A DNA stretch of 64,000 nt from Prorocentrum cordatum. Its lineage: Eukaryota; Sar; Dinophyceae; Prorocentrales; Prorocentraceae. The position numbers and the translations under genes are program-made. The stretch is from contig CAUYUJ010015269.1 in the NCBI GenBank assembly GCA_963575745.1, positions 182,324-246,323 of the forward strand, written 5' to 3'. Each line of letters starts with the position of its first letter. The stretch's first letter is position 1. This document shows positions 42,432 to 53,739 of this stretch, in pieces. The notes under the pieces were generated by a model. The model ran no database searches. It was not told the origin of the DNA and was given only the letters and a program-made list of their open reading frames with translations.

Positions 42432-43498
42432 CTAATACTGTCGGAATTCAACTGGCATTTCCAAAGTAAGAGCAGGTTGCCCCGCAGAACTCTGAGCTGC
42501 CGCCGTTGCCGCGGGCGCACAGGCGCCCGCCGATGACGAGGCAGCGCCTGCAGATCCCCTGGGCGCCCGAGGAGTCCTTGGCGGGGTGCTGATGTCTAAG
42601 TTCCGGCGTTTCTTCTCATTGCCGTTGTAGTGCTCGTACGTCTTGTCTTCGGGAGCGGCACCTGATGCCTTCGACGCAGTTTCCAATTGTTTCTCATCGG
42701 CACCACGCCGCGATGAAGAAGCATCCTTTGATGATCCCTCCAGTGCTGGCGCCCAGCCAGTCCCATGTGCCCGGCCAGGTGCAGGGCCGCGACGTGGTAC
42801 AGGGCCCTTCGGAGTAGGAGTGCTGGTGCCTTGAAATGCAGCTGCTGCGGCGGCTACTGCCAATCCTCTGGATCGACGTCGATCAGCAGGTTGCCCCGCA
42901 GGTCGTTGTTGCTTGCTGTCTCCAGGATTGGGGTCATCTGGGCTTTTCCCCTTCTTCTGTTTGGGCGGTGGTCTGAGCTGATCAGGTCCGAGCGACTTAG
43001 ACTGACTCGACGAATCCGAAGATGGAGAAATATCAATAGGCGGATCTGTCTTCAGCTTGGGAGGAGGCGCTTTCGGCGTTGCCCCCGACGATATCCACGG
43101 CGCATATCGCACGGGCTCTGTGCCGGGGTTAAGGTCTACACCATCAGGCTCGCTGCGTGCCATATCACCGATGTTGGCCTTTCTGTTCACGGTAAAGTTA
43201 CGTTTGTTGGGGCTAAGCCTCTGTTGAATTCTGGTCTTTACCAACCTACAGATCCAGCACGGTAGACGACCCATCTTTCCGGGGAAAGATCCATTTCTTC
43301 AGTAACGACATACCTAGGTTCAAAATGGGTGTCCGCATCGCACGCGACGTCCGCGACAGCGGAGAGGGCGTCGGAGTAGCCCGAAGCGTACCCCGCAGGA
43401 GCTGCTGCCGCGGGGTCAACCGCTTCAGCCATGTCTTCAGCTTCATCGGCTCCATGTTGGTCGTCTTCTTCTGGTTTAGGCGAAGCAGGTTCCCCCAC
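42432..43498 (-). pseudogene. Proline/serine-rich gag-side region
   Basis: Two overlapping frames (43498-43238 and 43274-42432). The first is acidic with Ala runs. The second is basic and Pro-rich: DPPIDISPSSDSSSQSKSLG, PPPKQKKGKSPDDPNPGDSK, an A7 run, then KKRRNLDISTPPRTPRAPRG. It is low in complexity and probably disordered, as expected for a gag linker. No enzyme motif. Confidence 0.5.
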
Positions 43499-43588
43499 AT
43501 GCCAATCACGATTGTATGTATTTAAAAAATGAAGAGATGAAAAGTGTTCCCATGTCTGTATATATTGGGATACTTCTTCGGCTGTAGC

Positions 43589-44239
43589 TTAGTCGCAATC
43601 GCTTTCCGTCAACTGCTCCTTCAGTGGCCCCCGACCATCGCCGTGAGACCAGACCCACGGAGTCTTGCGGAAGCTAGGTCTTCTTGATGGGCGTCTCATG
43701 GGGTAGCCGAGCCCGTGGTCGGCATACTCGGGGCATGCGCAAGCAACGCCTCTGTAAAGTTTTCGCTTCTCGATGATAGCCCTCTTGAGGTCGCGTGTCA
43801 TCAGGGCTTCTTGTGATTTGACAGCCCCTGTCCTCCTTGAGCGAATGACCTCCCCTTCTTCATTCCGATCAACCTTGCGGAGAGAATGCCAGCGACGAAT
43901 CTGGCGCTCAGTCCAACCCTTGTCCAACCACTGTTGCACTGTATCTGGGCCCATGTACTGACGAGCCAATCCAGCATCCGAGTAGCCAAGGAAACGCTGT
44001 ATATCGCCCTGTGGATATTCATCATGAGGGCGTTCCCTCTGAGGCGGGCGCCCCCGCAGACGCCCCCTCCTCGGGGGAGCGCCAGGTCTATTGACCTTCC
44101 ATGGACGGGGTCTTTGGCTTCTCCGCATCAGGAGGACGAGGGCGCCGAAGGCCGCTAGAGCGGGCACCGCAGGGAAGTGCACGCGCACGGTCGGGCGAGC
44201 CACTGCAGGCCCGACCGCGACGTACCAGACGAGCGTCAT
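43589..44239 (-). pseudogene. Basic polyprotein segment with one hydrophobic stretch
   Basis: 216 codons from an ATG at 44237-44239. FPAVPALAAFGALVLLM (residues about 24-40) is a possible membrane segment or hydrophobic helix. RRGRLRGRPPQRERPHDEYP follows, then IQRFLGYSDAGLARQYMGPD with TVQQWLDKGWTERQIRRWHS, which looks folded and helical. It sits between the zinc-knuckle segment and the Pro-rich region. No family was recognised. Confidence 0.5.
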
Positions 44240-44491
44240 CTTCCCATTTCTCCTCGTCGTCGGCGCGATACTTGCGTCTCCAGGATTGGCGGCTTGCCGA
44301 TCGCCCCTGGCGGCTCATGGAGCGGCCCGAAGCAACGAATGCGCCTTGACATCCTCCATTGCGGCCGAGCCCATACTGAACGCGCCGGGGCAGGTCGCTA
44401 ACATCTCGCGGCTTTCCCCGCAAAGGATCGCCATCACTCAAGTCCACGTTTGGCGGATTGCCCATAACGCGGGGCAAGGCATCACCTGCAT

Positions 44492-45592
44492 TCACCCCTC
44501 TGTCGCAGAAATAGCGGCTGCTGAATCCGCGGGCGCCCCCGCCACTTCGTCGTCATTTCTTTCGGCGGGCGCGTGGAAGTTCTCGACAAATTGCACATCA
44601 GCAGGTTGCCCCGCGATGGGTATGCCCAGCCAGTCTGCCCGATCAATATCATTGTGGCCAGTGAATGCCTCCTCGAACAGCCCGTCGGCACAATTCTCGA
44701 GGGACATTCTGGCACTCAAATATCTGGCAGCCATGAAGTTAACAACTGCAACTAAACTATCGGCAGGGTCGGCTAAAAGTGACCCCCGACCAACATACTG
44801 TATATCCGGGTCAGTTTGAACCAGATGCATCGACGGACCTCTGCCTCTCCCATCGCCCTGAGGGCTTCCGCGGCGAAAGTGCTGCGTGCTATGGCATATG
44901 TCGCACTCCATAGTTTTGCCGTTGGCATCCTTCGGGTGTCCCCGACGCCCCCTACCTCTGGCTGATGCATGCCTACGATTCCTGCCTGCACCGAGGAATA
45001 TCTCTTCATATTGTGGCCCGGTAAGGGATGCTAGCAATGCTAAAATGCCTCTGCCATGCAATCGCCGACGCTTACCTTTACCCTTACCTCGACCCTTGCA
45101 TTTTCCCTTGAGCGCCCTTCGGACGATACGCCGTGCCTTGCGAACTGGCTTCCTCATAAATCGCACCCACCTATGTTTCTGGTATCCTAAGGATAACCAT
45201 TTCGCCCGTTGCTCTTCCGTGAGGTACGTGGGCATATCGGAGTAGTCAAGGGCAGTGACCTCGTCGTCCGAAGACGCGTCGGCGTCAGTACCGGAATCGA
45301 AGTCGGACTCAGCAAGTCGCCCCGCTGAGCCCATTAGGGCCGCGGCTTGCGCGGGGGATACCGCGTCGGGCGGCCCCCGAAGCCTGGCCCAGGAGCCCTG
45401 CGACCCCGGAGCCGATCCACTATTCTGAGCCAGTAATGTAGCGGTCTCACTTGGTTGTGGATCGTCATTCCAGACGATATTAGCAGGTTGCCCTGCGTTT
45501 GCCTCAACGTGGAAGGTCTCGGTTCGGTGACCGCGACTGATGACAATACCGCCAATATTGCCATGGGGTTCTCCCGGCAAATGCGTGCACAT
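44492..45592 (-). pseudogene. Gag nucleocapsid-like segment with damaged zinc knuckle
   Basis: A 366-codon frame. An acidic part (DFDSGTDADASSDDEVTALD) is followed by a strongly basic block (KGKCKGRGKGKGKRRRLHG, residues about 160-180). MECDICHSTQHFRRGS at 44868-44911 fits the CCHC zinc knuckle C-x2-C-x4-H-x4-C, except that the last Cys is Ser. Nucleocapsid knuckles package retroelement RNA. A downstream piece, ADGLFEEAFTGHNDIDRADW, is unassigned. Confidence 0.65.
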
Positions 45593-45723
45593 GACCTCAT
45601 GCGCCCCAGTAGAGAGTCAAACTGTTGCTGGTATCTCGGCAGGTGGTGGTTTAGAAGCTACAGGAGTTGCCGTGCATACCATGTCCCCACCCCAAGGGCT
45701 CTGAATAAAATAACTGCTAAAAT

Positions 45724-46515
45724 TTAGAAGTTGGGGATGTTAAAGCGTGCCGTTTCAACTTCATAGCGGGCTATCTCGAAGCGCGCCAACGCCTGGTCGA
45801 TCCGTTCCCCCGCATGGACTCGGAAGTCGATGAGAGCTGCACCAGAATTGAGTTGACGCTCCTGTTCTAGCTTCTCGAACTTCGTGCTTAAGAGGAAAAT
45901 TATGTAGGTGACGCCGTCGGCATGGCGGCCACCTATGTTAACACCAAAATTGGTAACTGCTGGGGGAACTCTCATGGCTATGGTCCGCGCGAAGCCTCCC
46001 AGACCTCGCTGCAAGGCTGCAGCTAGTTGGGAGGGCGTCATGTTGCCTGTGGTCCCGTTGATCCAAGCATGTACCTCGCGGACGAATTCGCGGAAAGGTA
46101 CTTGGCCGGCCGGGCCCCAATGGGGGCCGGTCGTTCTTGCGTCGTCTCCGCCACGCATCTGTCCCACCGCACGCCCGATAGCGACCCATGCGAGCCCAAA
46201 GATACCAATACTAATCAAATGGCCTCACAGGTCTTGGTCGGATGTAGTCGGCCAGGGTTTTCGATGCGCGGTCGTAAGCCTGCGCGGGGGTGGAGGCGGC
46301 ACAATGTCGCATCGCATGATTTCATGCATTATGTCTTCGAAGAAGCTTCCAAGTGGAGTAGGTGGGTGGTTTTGAGGAGTGTAGTAGCGCAGGGATGTAG
46401 GACGCAAGTAAGAGGCCTCCGCGTAAGCAGAGGTGGTACTGAAAGTGTCCTCCCCATGCTGCGTAATTATAGACATTCCTCCGCGCAAACCCACCGCACC
46501 CTGATGTTCCACCAC
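45724..46515 (-). pseudogene. Gag capsid-like region
   Basis: The N-terminal frame 46515-46225 is Ser/Pro-rich. The frame 46218-45724 contains VPFREFVREVHAWINGTTGN, VTYIIFLLSTKFEKLEQERQ and LIDFRVHAGERIDQALARFE then IARYEV. This reads like the F-x-x-W...L...F...R..GE.I......Y pattern of retrotransposon gag (capsid) proteins and agrees, from memory, with gag of dinoflagellate copia elements. It is the first coding region after the 5' LTR. It ends at a stop in 45724-45726, with related text continuing in another frame. Confidence 0.65.
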
Positions 46516-46580
46516 GTCTGTAGTCCACCAGATAGCGCCGTGGATGGTGAGGAGTAGAGCTAGAGCTGACCACCATAGGC

Positions 46581-46596
46581 CAGCTCCGCTACCAAG
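46581..46596 (-). promoter_or_regulatory. Primer-binding site for initiator Met-tRNA
   Basis: The minus strand directly inside the 5' LTR reads CTTGGTAGCGGAGCTG. TGGTAGCGGAGC is one base off the TGGTA(T/G)CAGAGC sites used by many copia elements, which pair with the 3' end of initiator tRNA-Met. Its position right next to the LTR end confirms the orientation. Confidence 0.75.
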
Positions 46597-46599
46597 TTT

Positions 46600-46847
46600 T
46601 GAAAAGGGCTGGGAAGCCCAACCAGCAGCTTCACCTTAGGCGAAGCCAAGCTCCAGCTATGTTGTACCGTAGTAACGATAGCCCCAGTAGTAGGAGGCGA
46701 ACCATCTCAAGCAAATTTGGTATCGATGGCGAATAATACATCTCGCGCTGAGGTGTAGTCAGATCTGGGCGGTCGGCCGCTTGAGCAAAGCAGCCGCGGA
46801 TGCACGCTCGTTCCCACTCACATGCAACGCCCAGCTCACTTTAGAGT
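46600..46847 (-). repeat. 5' LTR (right)
   Basis: Collinear with 27323-27573. The TG...CA core is 46600-46838. The outer border runs into CCCCCCACCGCGCCCCGGCA, part of the repeat family that also borders the left LTR. Confidence 0.88.
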
Positions 46848-47470
46848 TCCCCCCCACCGCGCCCCGGCATCCCGCCGCCCCAAAAGGCCCAAATCGTAGC
46901 TTTTCATTTGTTTTCTACGTTTTTCCTTTTTCGGCTTTCAACCGCTCCACGACCGCCCCAGAGGCTCCCAAGACCGCTCCCCCAGCTACGGAAGTCTGTT
47001 TTGGGGGACCTCCCACTCTGCAAAAACCTCCCCGGCCCCCCCCACCGCGCCCCGGCATCCCGCCGCCCCAAGGGGCCCAAATCATTGCTTTTCATTGTTT
47101 GGTTTACATGTTTTTCCTCTTTCGGCTTTCCACCGCTCCACGACCGCCCCAGAGGCTCCCAAAACCGCTCCCCCAGCTACGGAAGTCTGTTTTTGGAGAC
47201 CCCCCACTCTGCCAAAACCTCTTCACACACACCCACCGCGCCCAGGCACCCCGTCTTCGAGCTTTGGAAGTTCGAGAACGCGAAAACGAAAAACATGTTT
47301 AAAAAAAACTACCGGAAATCAAGGATATGGGTCTCTTCGGGCTCTCTGGACGCCTCTCGGAGCTCTCTTGGGGCCTCTTGGAGGGCCCTAGGAGCTCTAT
47401 GCGGCAATCTGGGGGCTCCACGGCCCCTCTGGGGTATTCAAGGGGCGGTCTCGGAGGCCCCGGTCCCCCA
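46848..47470. repeat. 150-190-bp degenerate repeat family, right of the LTR element
   Basis: Two and a half units with CACGACCGCCCCAGAGGCTC, GCTACGGAAGTCTGTTTT and CACTCTGCAAAAACCTCCCC, as in 26.4-27.3 kb. From 47290 they grade into the GGGCCTCTTGG type. Confidence 0.8.
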
Positions 47471-47519
47471 TGCGCGCCCAAGGCCCCGGCCCGGGACGCC
47501 CGGGCCTCTTGCGCGGGTA

Positions 47520-48115
47520 CGCATGTATGTATACAAATGTACATACATATATACGTGTGTATATTATATACATTCGTACATACATACATGCATGCATACA
47601 TACATACGTACGTACATACATACATACATACATACATACATACATACATACATACATACATGCATACATACATACATACATACATACATACATGCATGCA
47701 TACATATATACATACATACATACATACATGCATGCATGCATGCATGCATGCGTACATACATACATTACATACATATATACATACATACATACATACATAC
47801 ATACATACATACATACATACATACGTGTATGCATACATACATACATACATACATACATACATACATACATACATACATACATACATACATTACATACATT
47901 CATACATACATACATTCATGCATAGTTCTGTATACACACAGATACAGCGGTACATATGTATATATGTAAATGCATGCATATTTACATGTGCATATGAGTA
48001 GTTGTACACATAGACATATACGTGTAGATGTGCATATCAGTGTACGTTTACACATATGTGCATATGGATATATATATATATACATAAACATATACATATA
48101 CATATACATAGGTGT
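47520..48115. repeat. (CATA)n tetranucleotide array
   Basis: Nearly 400 bp of TACA/CATA repeats with TGCA and TACG variants (47566-47935), then TA/CA/TG-rich degenerate DNA to 48115. All frames across it are artefacts. Confidence 0.95.
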
Positions 48116-49139
48116 ACTAGAACCATCGCGAGCGCTTCGCGCGCGCTCAAGTTCTAGCTAGGCTTGATCGGCCAGCTCATGTAATCTCATGTCGGTCGTT
48201 TCTTGCGTCCAGGGGTTCCCTTGGAGGCCCTGCGCAAGCCTCGGAATCGTATAGAAGGGGAAGTGCGGAAACGCAGAAACCATTCCTTTAGGTATTCAAC
48301 GATTTGGGGTCCTCAAAGGCTTCCTGGGTTCTTTGGGGAGGTGAGGGGGTCTGAATTGTGGTCTGCTTTGCAAGAGTAGACCGGGGGCCAACCTTGACAA
48401 AAAAAAGGAATTGTGGGATTGCCATTTTTGTTCCAGTTCCTCGGAGCTGTTTGTTTGTACCTCGCGGGTTTTGTTAGCTGGGCCCCTCAGGGGCACGGGA
48501 TCTTCTGGACCCCCTGGGGGTTCTGGAGGCCTCCTGGAGGCCTGGAGAGCCGTCGGAAGGGTGTCTCGGGCTGCGCGGGAGCGCGTTGCGCCGTTCTTTA
48601 CGTTCTGGGGGCTCCTTGGGGTCGTTTTGGGCTGTCCTTCGGCGTCTTAGGGTCTCCCCCCGGGAAGCCGGGAGGCGCGATACTGGCCAGATGTCAGGGG
48701 ATGCGTGGCATCTCCGAGTCGGAGTCCCACTTTGAATTACGCTACCGAGGAACCCCACATACTTATTTTATGCCATTCGCATTCGCATGCCATGTCACGT
48801 CGTGTTTCGACGTCCCCCGCACTCCCTCGCACTAGCTGACAACCGCATCCATGCTAGGGGGAGGGGGAGAGAAGGAGGGCCAGAAGAAAGGAGTTGGGAG
48901 AAGCGAAGAAGGAAGGGAGAAAGAGAGACGTCAACGCTAACCTCAACACCTCCATCTGTCATGGATTTCCTCAGATTCAAACACGCAGGCGGCAGTTCGT
49001 CAATGGCACATTTGGGCGGCATGTGCGGCGCGGGGGTCAAGGCAGCGCTTGCAATATTCAAGCAGATTCGAGCCAGGGTGTCTACTGTTCTGGCTGCCAC
49101 GCATGCCGCGCTTTCCTGCCATGGCACGCACATGGGGCC
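48116..49139. other. GC-rich spacer with GGGCTCCTTGGGG-type repeats
   Basis: 48180-48670 carries the same degenerate phrases as 52-55 kb (GGGTTCTGGAGGCCTCCTGG). 48670-49139 is less repetitive. No gene motif was recognised. Confidence 0.45.
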
Positions 49140-49815
49140 GCGCTGAGAGACCATCCCGTGCGCACCCCCTCTGGTGTCGAGAAAGTGCCACGCCTGCCAC
49201 GCTTTCCGACCCTGGCGCGCACAGAGGCCGCGCTGAGAGACCACCCCGTGCGCACCCCCTCTGGTCTCGAGAAAACGCCACGCCTTCCAACCTTTCCGAC
49301 CCTGGCGCGCATAGAGGCCACGCTGAGAGATCATGGCGTCGAGAAAGTGCCACGCCTGCCACGCTATCTGACCCTGGCGCGCATAGAGGCCGCGCTGAGA
49401 GGCCACCCCGTGCGCACCCCCACCGGTGTTGAGAAAACGCCACGCCTGCCACGCTCTCCGACCCTGGCGCGAATAGAGGCCGCGCTGAGAGACCACCCCG
49501 TGCGCACCCCCTCTGGTGTCGAGAAAACGCCACGCCTTCCAACCTTTCCGACCCTGGCGCGCATAGAGGCCACGCTGAGAGACCATCCCGTGCGCACCCC
49601 CTCTGGTGTCGAGAAAGTGCCACGCCCGCCACGCTCTCCGACCCTGGCGCGCATAGAGGCCGCGCTGAGAGACCACGCCGTGCGCACCCCCTCTGGTGTC
49701 GAGAAAATGCCACGCCTGCCACGCTCGCCGACCCTGGCGCGCATAGAGGCCGCGCTGGGAGACCACGCCGTGCGCACCCCCTCTGGTATCGAGAAAATGC
49801 CACGCCTGCTATGCC
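49140..49815. repeat. 89-bp tandem repeat, about seven copies
   Basis: Units contain GAGACCACCCCGTGCGCACC, CCCTCTGGTGTCGAGAAA, GCCACGCCTGCCACGCT and CATAGAGGCCGCGCTGA. One unit near 49325 is shortened. It passes directly into the 80-bp array. Confidence 0.92.
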
Positions 49816-51575
49816 TGGACGACCCTGGCACGCATAGGGAGACCACCCCCTGCGCACCCCCTCTGGTGTCGAGAAAATGCCACGCCTGCTATGCCTGGAC
49901 GACCCTGGCGCGGATAGGGAGACCACCCCCTGCGCACCCCCTCTGGTGTCGAGAAAATGCCACGCCTGCTATGCCTGGACGACCCTGGCGCGCATAGGGA
50001 GACCACCCCCTGCGCACCCCCTCTGGTGTCGAGGAAATGCCACGCCTGCTATGCTGGACTGGCCGACCCTGGCGCGCATAGGGAGACCACCCCCTGCGCA
50101 CCCCCTCTGGTGTCGAGGAAATGCCACGCCTGCTATGCCTGGACGACCCTGGCGCGGATAGGGAGACCACCCCCTGCGCACCCCCTCTGGTGTCGAGAAA
50201 TGCCACGCCTGCTATGCCTGGACGACCCTGGCGCGCATAGGGAGACCACCCCCTGCGCACCCCTCTGGTGTCGAGAAAATGCCACGCCTGCTATGTCTGG
50301 ACGACCCTGGCGCGCATAGGGAGACCACCCCCTGCGCACCCCCTCTGGTGTCGAGGAAATGCCACGCCTGCTATGCCTGGACGACCCTGGCGCGGACCAC
50401 CCCCTGCGCACCCCCTCTGGTGTCGAGAAAATGCCACGCCTGCTATGCCTGGACGACCCTGGCACGCATAGGCCACCCCTGCGCACCCCCTCTGGTGTCG
50501 AGAAATGCCACGCCTGCTATGCCTGGACGACCCTGGCACGCATAGGGAGACCACCCCCTGCGCACCCCCTCTGGTGTCGAGAAAATGCCACGCCTGCTAT
50601 GCCTGGACGACCCTGGCACGCATAGGGAGACCACCCCCTGCGCACCCCCTCTGGTGTCGAGAAAATGCCACGCCTGCTATGCCTGGACGACCCTGGCGCG
50701 CATAGGGAGACCACCCCCTGCGCACCCCCTCTGGTGTCGAGGAAATGCCACGCCTGCTATGCCTGGACGACCCTGGCGCGGATAGGGAGACCACCCCCTG
50801 CGCACCCCCTCTGGTGTCGAGAAAATGCCACGCCTGCTATGCCTGGACGACCCTGGCGCGCATAGGGAGACCACCCCCTGCGCAACCCCTCTGGTGTCGA
50901 GAAAATGCACGCCTGCTATGTCTGGACGACCCTGGCGCGCATAGGGAGACCACCCCCTGCGCACCCCCTCTGGTGTCGAGGAAATGCCACGCCTGCTATG
51001 CCTGGACGACCCTGGCGCGGATAGGGAGACCACCCCCTGCGCACCCCCTCTGGTGTCGAGAAAATGCCACGCCTGCTATGCCTGGACGACCCTGGCGCGC
51101 ATAGGGAGACCACCCCCTGCGCAGCCCCTCTGGTGTCGAGAAAATGCCACGCCTGCTATGTCTGGACGACCCTGGCGCGCATAGGGAGACCACCCCTGCG
51201 CACCCCCTCTGCCACGCCCCGACCCTGCGCGGTGTCGAGAAAATGCCACGCCTGCTATGCCTGGACGACCCTGGCGCGCATAGGGAGACCACCCCCTGCG
51301 CACCCCTCTGGTGTCGAGAAAATGCCACGCCTGCTATGCCTGGACGACCCTGGCGCGCATAGGGAGACCACCCCCTGCGCACCCCCTCTGGTGTGCGAGA
51401 AAATGCCACGCCTGCTATGCCTGGACGACCCTGGCGCGCATAGGGAGACCACCCCCTGCGCAGCCCCTCTGGTGTCGAGAAAATGCCACGCCTGCTATGT
51501 CTGGACGACCCTGGCGCGCATAGGGAGACCACCCCCTGCGCACCCCCTCTGGTGTCAAGGAAATGCCACGGCTGG
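49816..51575. repeat. 80-bp tandem repeat, about 22 copies
   Basis: Derived from the 89-bp unit: CATAGAGGCCGCGCTGAGAG has become CATAGGGAGA, and CACGCTCTCCGACC has become TATGCCTGGACGACC. Units are nearly identical, with occasional small deletions (for example near 50390, 50470 and 51210). Open frames occur on both strands and are artefacts. Confidence 0.95.
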
Positions 51576-51599
51576 CGCCATGGCCCGCATAGACGCCGC

Positions 51600-51890
51600 G
51601 TTGTGTGCGTTGTGTGTGTGCGCTTGTGTTGTGGTGTGCTGTGCTGTGCTGAGCTGTGTGCTGTGCTGAGCTGTGTGCTGTGCTGAGCTGTGCTGTGCTG
51701 TGTTGCGCTGCTTGTGTGTTTGTGCCGCGCTGTCCGGTGATACGCTGTGCTGTGCTGCGCTGCGCTATGCTGAGAAGAGCTGAGCTGAGCTGTGTGTCGT
51801 GCTGTTCTGAGCTCCGTGCTGTGCTGAGCTGTGCTGTGCTGTGCTGAGCTGTGCTGAGCTGAGCTGTGCTGTGCTCTGCTGTGTGAGAAG
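51600..51890. repeat. (TGCTG / TGAGC)n pentanucleotide array
   Basis: 5- and 10-bp repeats (GTGCTGAGCT, TGCTGTGCTG) with few substitutions. Followed by a GGTGGG-rich stretch to about 51935. Confidence 0.92.
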
Positions 51891-51999
51891 GGTGGGGTGG
51901 GATGAGGTGGGTGAGGTGGGCCGCGGGTGCGACACGGCAGGGAAGAAAACCATAACCCCACTAAGCATGTGGGGAAAAAATAAAGAAATTCTGTCGTTT

Positions 52000-53705
52000 T
52001 TTACTCCAAAATCCTCTATCTTCGAGGGTTGGAAGCGGGAAAACGTGAGAAGGCGAAAGACATTAGAAAAACCATGGGATATCAACGATATTACCCTCTT
52101 TGGGCTCTCTCGGGACGGCTCTCGCAGCTCTCTTGGGCTGTTCTTGGAGCCTCGTCGGGTCTTTTTGGGGCCTCTCAGGGATCGGGGGTGTGTTGGGGCC
52201 TCTGGAGGGTCCCGGAAGCCTCTCGGAGGTCTCTGGAACCTCCTGCTCCCGCTCTTGGGCCACTCTTGGGCCTGTTCTGGGGTGGTCTGGGGCTGTCCAA
52301 GGCGCCTCTTCGGCAGTCTTGGAGCTTTCTTGGTTCGTTTTGGGGCCGTCCTGAGGGTCTCTTGGGTGGTCTTGGGGCAGTCTTGGAAGCCTCTTCGGTG
52401 CTCTTGGACCATTGGAAGCCCGAAAACACGACAAGCCAAAAACATTTAAAAAAACTGAAAATCATCGATTTGGGCCTCTTCGGGCCGTCCCGGGACGCCT
52501 CTCTTGGGGTCTCTTGGAGGCCACCTGGGAGCCTCGAGAGCCGTCGAAAGGCTCACTTGGGCAGCTTGGGAGCGTCTTGGACCATCCTTTCGCATTCTGG
52601 GGGCTCCTGGGAGGCGTCTGGGGCCCTCCTGGGGCGCTGTGGAGGCTCCCCGGGGAGGACTCTTGGGCTCCTGGGGGGCGTTGTTGGGTGTTTTAGGCGT
52701 CTCGTGGGCTGTTTTGGCCCCCTCGTGGGCCGTCTTGGAGCCCTCTTGGGGGGCATCCTCGACCGTCTTGGGCGCCTCTTGGGCCGTCTTGGACGCAGTG
52801 AAGCCCACAAGGCGAACACGCCAAAAATATCAGTTTTCCTTTAGGAAATCGACGACATTTGCTTATTTGGGACTCTATTGGGGTGCCTCATGTGGCGTCT
52901 TCGGGGCCTCTTTTGGTGTTTTTTCGGGTCTCATGGGGGCCTCTTGGGGCTTCTGGGCCCCTCCTTGGAGCCTCTTGGGGTCTCCTGAGGGCCTCTCGGG
53001 CCTGGTTTGGGGCACCCTTGGGCTCTCCAGGACCGCCTCGGGGCGGCCCTGGGCGCTTCTGGAACTGTTTGGGGGCGGTCTCGGAGGCCTCCTGGGCCGC
53101 CTAGGAGCGCAAAACTATTGTAAAACCATCACTTTGTGGCCTGCTGGGGCCCTCGTGGGAGTGCTATTGGAAGCGTTTGGAGCCATGTTGGAGGACTCTC
53201 GGGAGCTGCCCGGGGCCTCCGGGGTCACTGTTGAGGCGGGAGCCCTGGGTGTTCGGCACGCGGTCCCTCTCTTGGGCCCTTCTTGGGCTTGTTTTGGAGC
53301 CTTCTTGGGCTGTCGCGGGCGTTTCTTGGGCCTGGAGACCTCCTGGGCCGTCTTGGAGCGTCGTGCAACCCCCCCAAAAAAAACAGAAGGCCAAAATCCT
53401 TCCGAAACCCTTCGGAAAACCATCAATTTTGGCCTCCCGGGGCTCTCTTTGGAGTGCTCCTGGAAGCGTCTGGAGCCACGTCGGAGGCCCCCCGAAACCT
53501 CCACCACGTGCTTCGGCGACATGGGTCGAAGATGGGAACCATTCCTGGTGCTGAAACATCACCAGGGCCCGTCCAGAGCCGCTCGGGAGACGCCCCGGAG
53601 TTGGGGGCCTCTTGGGGGTTTCCTGGGTCATCCTGGGGGTCTCCCGGTGTTTCTGGGGGTGGCCTGTCGGGACTCTCTGCGCCGAAGACGGCGACCACGA
53701 CGACT

Positions 53706-53739
<34 letters not shown>

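Larger units (their letters stand above)
27323..46847 (-). mobile_element. ~19.5-kb Ty1/copia-type LTR retrotransposon with extra domains
   Basis: Direct LTRs of about 250 bp (27323-27573 and 46600-46847) enclose minus-strand remains. The order is gag, a Tpt1/KptA-like domain, a RING-type finger, an aspartic protease, a duplicated module, integrase, reverse transcriptase and RNase H. Integrase before reverse transcriptase is the copia order. A primer-binding site complementary to initiator Met-tRNA follows the right-hand (5') LTR. The LTRs differ at roughly one position in five by eye. Many frameshifts and stops interrupt the genes, so this is an old, inactive copy. The length is inflated by a ~3.77-kb tandem duplication. 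No convincing target-site duplication or polypurine tract was found. Confidence 0.88.

Noticed and set aside
47299-48001. Tyr/Ile/His/Cys/Met repeat proteins on both strands
   Set aside because: Product of the (CATA)n tetranucleotide array.
49140-51575. CRISPR-like regular array
   Set aside because: Units are contiguous tandem copies without unique spacers, and the DNA is eukaryotic.
49000-51600. Many 60-370-residue open frames resembling repeat proteins
   Set aside because: The 80- and 89-bp units are open in several phases on both strands, unit lengths are not multiples of 3, and no start context or domain is seen.
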